From positions 494,148,320 through 494,212,319 of the forward strand of contig VDFB02270651.1 of assembly GCA_007258455.2 (NCBI GenBank): DNA of 64,000 nt, given 5' to 3'. Within the stretch, counting starts at the first letter, position 1, and the number at the start of each line of letters is the position of its first letter. This DNA is from Sequoia sempervirens (Eukaryota > Streptophyta > Pinopsida > Cupressales > Cupressaceae). The notes below the pieces were generated by a model. The model was not told where the DNA came from, did not search any database, and saw only the letters and a list, made by a program, of their open reading frames with translations. The translations under genes were made by a program, and so were the position numbers. Below, in pieces: positions 59,920-64,000 of the stretch.

Positions 59920-60431
59920 TTCCTCCAAAGATAATGTCATCAAAATACATAATCACACTCAATATTTTGTCATTTTCAATTTTAAAATACAGATTATTAT
60001 GTCATACCTTTGTTGAAACCTTGTTGAATCAAATATCTGTCTAACCTTGCATACCAAGCTCTAGGAGCTTGCTTCAATTCATATAAAGCTTTCTTCAATC
60101 TGCAGATCATATCCGGTTGATTTGTCAACTGAAATCCTTCTGGTTGTTCCATGTAGACCTCTTCTTCTAGCTCACCATTCAAAAATGCAGACTTGACATC
60201 CATCTAATAGACCTTGAAATCTTTATGAGCAGCAAATGCTAAGAACATCTTGATAGCTCCCATCCTTGCCACCAGAGCAAAAGTCTCCATAAAATCTATG
60301 CCTTCTACTTGTGAGTAACCCTTACATATAAACCTTTCTATATTTCTAACCACTTCTCCATTCTCATTCAACTTGTTTCTGAATACCCACTTTGATCCAA
60401 TTATGTTTTTATCTGCCGGTCTAGGGACCAA
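59920..60431 (-). pseudogene. Copia reverse transcriptase core
   Basis: GSKWVFRNKLNENGEV, then a TAG (60204-60206) where Copia elements have Gln in [10 protein letters not shown], then [34 protein letters not shown] and YFDDIIFG (about 59960-59935), the catalytic Asp pair. The CAG to TAG stop is of the same kind as in the gag-only element. Confidence 0.92.
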
Positions 60432-60577
60432 TTCCCAAGTTTGATTCTTCTCAATCTACATAAGTTCTTTCATAACTTCTATCCAATGTTCATCTTTACA
60501 TGCTTCACTTACGGTCTTAGGTTCAATCTCAAAAAGTAAACACATATTTATTTCACCAGCCGCAGCTTTGCTTCTTG

Positions 60578-60910
60578 TCAATACTCCTTTTGTCTTATCT
60601 CCAATGATTTGACTACTAAATGATTTCTCTGCACATATTTAGGTGTCTTAGGGGATACCACCAGAGCTTCTTCTTCTTCTTCTTCTTCTTCATTCTGCTT
60701 CTCTTTCTCATCATTTTCTTGTTCTTCTACAACTTCTTCAATCCTTACACAATTAGGTTCATCAGATACATATCCATCAACTTCAATTGAATTCTTCATT
60801 ACTTCATAAACTTTGACATTTGTGCTTTCTACAATATTCCTAAGTCTTTTATTGAAACATCTATAAGCTTTGCTTCTAGTAGAATATCCAAGAAAAATAC
60901 CTTCATCACT
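60578..60910 (-). pseudogene. Copia integrase C-terminus with acidic linker
   Basis: GIFLGYSTRSKAYRCFNKR near 60900-60845, a conserved Copia block, then an acidic linker with a run of eight Glu encoded by a GAA/GAG microsatellite (60668-60693) before the RT. Confidence 0.8.
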
Positions 60911-61189
60911 TCTAGCATCAAATTTCCCTAAATTTTCTTCATCCTGTCTGATATAACATTTGCTTCCAAATACCTTGAAATACTTAATAGTAGGAATTTT
61001 TCCACACCATAGCTCATAGGGGGTCTTACTACTATTTTCTCTTGCTTGAATTCAATTGAATACATAGAGGGTAGTATGAATAGCTTCTCTCTAGTAGACT
61101 TCCGGTAGACTAGCTTCAATCATCATTGATCTAGCAGCTTCTTGAATCGTTTTGTTCTTCCTTTCCACAACTCCATTCTGCTAAGTTCT

Positions 61190-62060
61190 CAGAGCAGATA
61201 ACTGTCTTTTTATTCCATGAACTTCACAAAACATATTAAACTCATGGGAGGTGAATTCACCACCTTTTTCAGTCCTTAAACATTTTATTCAAAAATTCAC
61301 TTCATTCTCAACCATAACTTTGAATGTCTTGAATCTATTTAATGCATCAAATTTCTCTCTAAGAAATGTAACCCATGTATACCTAGAGTAATCATCAATC
61401 AAAAGCATAAAGTACCTTTCACCTTGCAGACTTCTCGCTCTTATAGGACCACAAAGATCTATATGAATTAAATCCAGTAGTCCGGTAGTAGATTGTTCCT
61501 TCAATTTGAAGTTATTTCTTGCATGCTTCCCAAATTAGTAGTTCCTACAAATAACATTAACAGACTTTATAATCCTTGATAAATCTCTCATGGCTTGTAC
61601 TACATTGATCCTCGTCAGATTATCAAAATTCATATGAAACATTCTTCGATGCCATAACCAACTGTCATTACTCTGATTCATAAAGCAACATCCATCAACA
61701 CCCTTAAGTTGATATATATTTCCTTCAGACTTCTTTCCTGCAACAATCACTATTCTAGATCCTTTCCTGATTTCACATTTCTCATTCTTAAACACAAGAT
61801 CATATCCCTTACTACACATCTGTCCAACACTCAAAATATTATGCCTTAAGCCCTTAACATAGTAGACATCATCAGTATTATTCTTTCCATCCAAACTTAC
61901 TGAACCTATCCCACAAATCTTAGCACCAGTATCATCTCCAAACATAACTAAGCCTCCATCATATTTTTCAAGTTTAACAAACTTAATCTTGTCATCGGTC
62001 ATGTGATGTGAATAGCCACTATCAACAACCCAATAGTTCTTTTCTTGTTTAGCATGTAGG
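61190..62060 (-). pseudogene. Copia protease, GAG-pre-integrase and integrase core
   Basis: Protease WVVDSGYSHHMT with an intact DSG at 62023-62015. GAG-pre-integrase WLWHRRMFHMNFDNL (about 61660-61620) is part of the HHCC zinc site. The integrase core has DLIHIDLCGPI (first Asp), LLIDDYSRYTWV, and RTEKGGEF near 61280-61258, where most Copia integrases read DxGGEF, so the second Asp appears as Glu. Stops and frameshifts lie near 61505-61540 and 61290. Confidence 0.88.
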
Positions 62061-62279
62061 GAAAAGATTACATTACCTTTATCTTTTTCTTTCTATAGAT
62101 TACATTTTTTCACTTGTATTTCAAAATGAGCAGAAGTAGGTTCATCTTTTATAGCCAAGAACAAGCATTCATTGTCATGAGGATCTTAATAAACAGATTC
62201 TTCATCAAAAATACTAGCATCCTCATTCACATAATATGCTTTGTTGATCTTTTTACCTTTGTTTTCTCTTTCAAATATT

Positions 62280-63088
62280 TGTTTGTTCCTCTTATCTCTT
62301 TCCAGATATTGAAGCAAAATTACCTATTCCTCCACAACTAAAGCATTTAAAGGGTAACTTACCTTCATACTTTCTGGAGCCTTTCTTCATCCTTCTCACA
62401 AAGTGAGCTTCTACTTCATCAGGACTTTCTTCATCTGAATCTTCCACTCTTACAACCTTAAAAGCAGTTTCTGATTTGGACCCATTTGTCAAATTCGACT
62501 TTCTCAACTCATAAGTTGTTAGAGTTCCCACTAATTGATTTTTTAGTGTAGGTCTTGTAATCTATATGTTCTTCAATAGTAGATACCTTTTCGTTGTATG
62601 CATCAGGGAGAGGTATAAGAATCTTCTTTACAATCCTAGGTTCATCTATTGTAGCACCAAGTCCTTGCATTCCACCTACCATTTCATCTACTCTTTGTAC
62701 ATAGGATTTAATGTTCTCATCTTTAGAAATATGCAGGAGCTCAAACAGTGTCCAAATTCTACAACTTTGCTTCTTTGACCTTTTTGTCTCCTTCATGCAC
62801 CTTTTCTAAAGCATCCCAGACTTTTTTTGCAATCTTTAGATTTTAAACTTTAATCAACTCAAAATGTGCAAGACTATTCTTCAAAATGAACTTGGCCTTA
62901 TTGTTTGCTTCATGTGCCTTGATTTCATCAACTGTACTCGGACCATTAGCAGGAGGAGTGTAAGGATTCTTGTAAGCTTTCTCAACATCATATCCGCAAT
63001 ACTCCAGATATTCTTCCATTAATATTTTCCAGATAGCATAATTAGTACCATCGAACTTTGGATACTCAAAAGTGATCTTTCTTGCCAT
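62280..63088 (-). pseudogene. Copia gag
   Basis: The ATG at 63088-63086 starts MARKITFEYPKFDGTNYAIW, a typical Copia gag start. A TAA near 62845 and a frameshift precede GLGATIDEPRIVKKILIPLP (62796-62509). LTTYELRKSNL and the knuckle CFSCGGIGNFAS (about 62345-62310) follow; the knuckle His is Asn and the last Cys is lost. Confidence 0.88.
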
Positions 63089-63132
63089 CCCATACCTTCC
63101 TTGAACAATTAAGCTCTTCTCTAAGGAACCAA

Positions 63133-63144
63133 GCTCTGATACCA
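63133..63144 (-). other. Primer binding site of the Copia element
   Basis: GCTCTGATACCA, complement of TGGTATCAGAGC, two bases from the 5' LTR at 63147. Confidence 0.93.
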
Positions 63145-63146
63145 AT

Positions 63147-64000
63147 TGTTGAACAAGACAACTGAGAGGGGGGTGGTGAATCAGTTGTAGCAAATTTGAT
63201 CTTTAAAACATTCACTGGAACTTAGATCAATCACAATCCATTACTCTACTAAAATGATTAAACATTAAGTGCAAAGGAAGAAACTAAAAAGTAACACACA
63301 TACACAATAACATTAGATTTATGTGGAAAACCTAATAAGGGAAAAACCATGGTGATGATTAGCTCATAATATAGAGAATATCAAAATTGGTTACAAAGGC
63401 TCACTGCCAATTAGGCTCACTGCTAAAACAACAACTCATTGTCAAAATTAGGACTCACTGTCCAACAAGGGTTAACCACCCGAAGGGCTCACCGCCACAT
63501 AGATACAAAGAAGATAGAAGAGATAAGTTAAACAAAGAAGACAATCTCAATGGAATGACAAAGATTTCCACCATGATTCACTCACCCACTTGCAGACATG
63601 CATGAATGATAGAGTACACCTTCAACTCACTACTTCTGGACACTCAACATTTAGATTCCACGCTGATCTGCCACACTTGCATCACATACACACTAATTCA
63701 CATCTATTTCAAATCTATCTGCTCTATTTCTTCACACCACTCTTTGTACACCTTTCACCAATATCTCATCCTTATTTATACCATCTTCAACTTTGAAACA
63801 TATCCAAAGTTGGCCATCCATCATTAAATTCAAATTAGGTCAGTGCCAAAACATTTTAGGGTGGAATTAGAATGAGGGCTATCCAAACACATGCTTGATG
63901 ATGACCCAAATAAGTCCCAACATGCTTCATGATCTTTGAGAGTAGTGTTTAACACAAGGTTGGCCAAACTAGTGTAAAACATATAGAACAATTAAGCACA
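63147..64000 (-). repeat. 5' LTR of the Copia element (partial)
   Basis: Same start as 57336; the remaining 450 bp or so lies outside the window. Confidence 0.92.

Larger units (their letters stand above)
57336..64000 (-). mobile_element. Ty1/Copia retrotransposon, 5' LTR runs off window
   Basis: 3' LTR 57336-58640, internal 58641-63146, 5' LTR from 63147. Read on the - strand the order is gag, protease, integrase, reverse transcriptase, RNase H, which is diagnostic for Copia. Many stops and frameshifts. The 5 bp left of it (ACTTT, 57331-57335) is the candidate target duplication. Confidence 0.94.

Overview
The window is repeat-dense plant nuclear DNA. I see no host single-copy gene. Plant origin is supported by Ty3/Gypsy and Ty1/Copia elements with the tRNA-iMet primer site TGGTATCAGAGC, a plant L1-type LINE, a Tat/Ogre-like TGGCGACTCC primer site, and a Helitron carrying an intron-bearing RPA-like gene. 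The amount and depth of nesting suit a large genome such as a gymnosperm, but the species cannot be fixed from the sequence.

Layout. (1) 1-17357: a decayed Helitron on the + strand, its left end outside the window. It has two tandem OTU-protease-like domains, a DUF6570-like N-terminal region, an HUH/Y2 Rep joined to a PIF1 helicase, an APE-type endonuclease, and an RPA70-like gene with introns. (2) 1820-11049: a gag-protease-only LTR element inserted in it as a perfect LTR-internal-LTR-internal-LTR dimer with a 5-bp target duplication (CTTTG). Each LTR holds two antisense tRNA-like modules. (3) 17358-25428: a LARD-like non-coding element on the - strand with a 4.3-kb LTR, cut by a 100-N assembly gap. 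(4) 25529-33780: a long, broken antisense reading frame (about 1,056 codons), then an LTR-like region with a GGGCGC repeat array, a Tat/Ogre-type primer site and a leader.

(5) 33785-55680: an L1-type LINE on the - strand, split by a probable solo LTR (34944-52147, target duplication TGAAA). That LTR is split by a chromovirus-like Gypsy element (39319-51713, target duplication ATCAA), which is itself split by a 4.0-kb insert (43944-47971) bordered by an exact 21-bp direct repeat. This gives four nested levels. (6) 55680-57335: AT-rich spacer with small tandem duplications. (7) 57336-64000: a Copia element on the - strand, its 5' LTR running off the window.

Nearly all coding remnants are broken. 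Aligning the two internal copies of the gag-only element shows that six of its seven premature stops are C-to-T changes, five of them CAG to TAG, as expected from methylated plant DNA. The main candidates for new biology are the Helitron's gene complement (with a duplicated OTU domain and a duplicated 69-nt exon), the LTRs with antisense pol III-like modules, the membrane-segment tail on the gag-protease protein, and the long antisense reading frame next to a Tat-like LTR.
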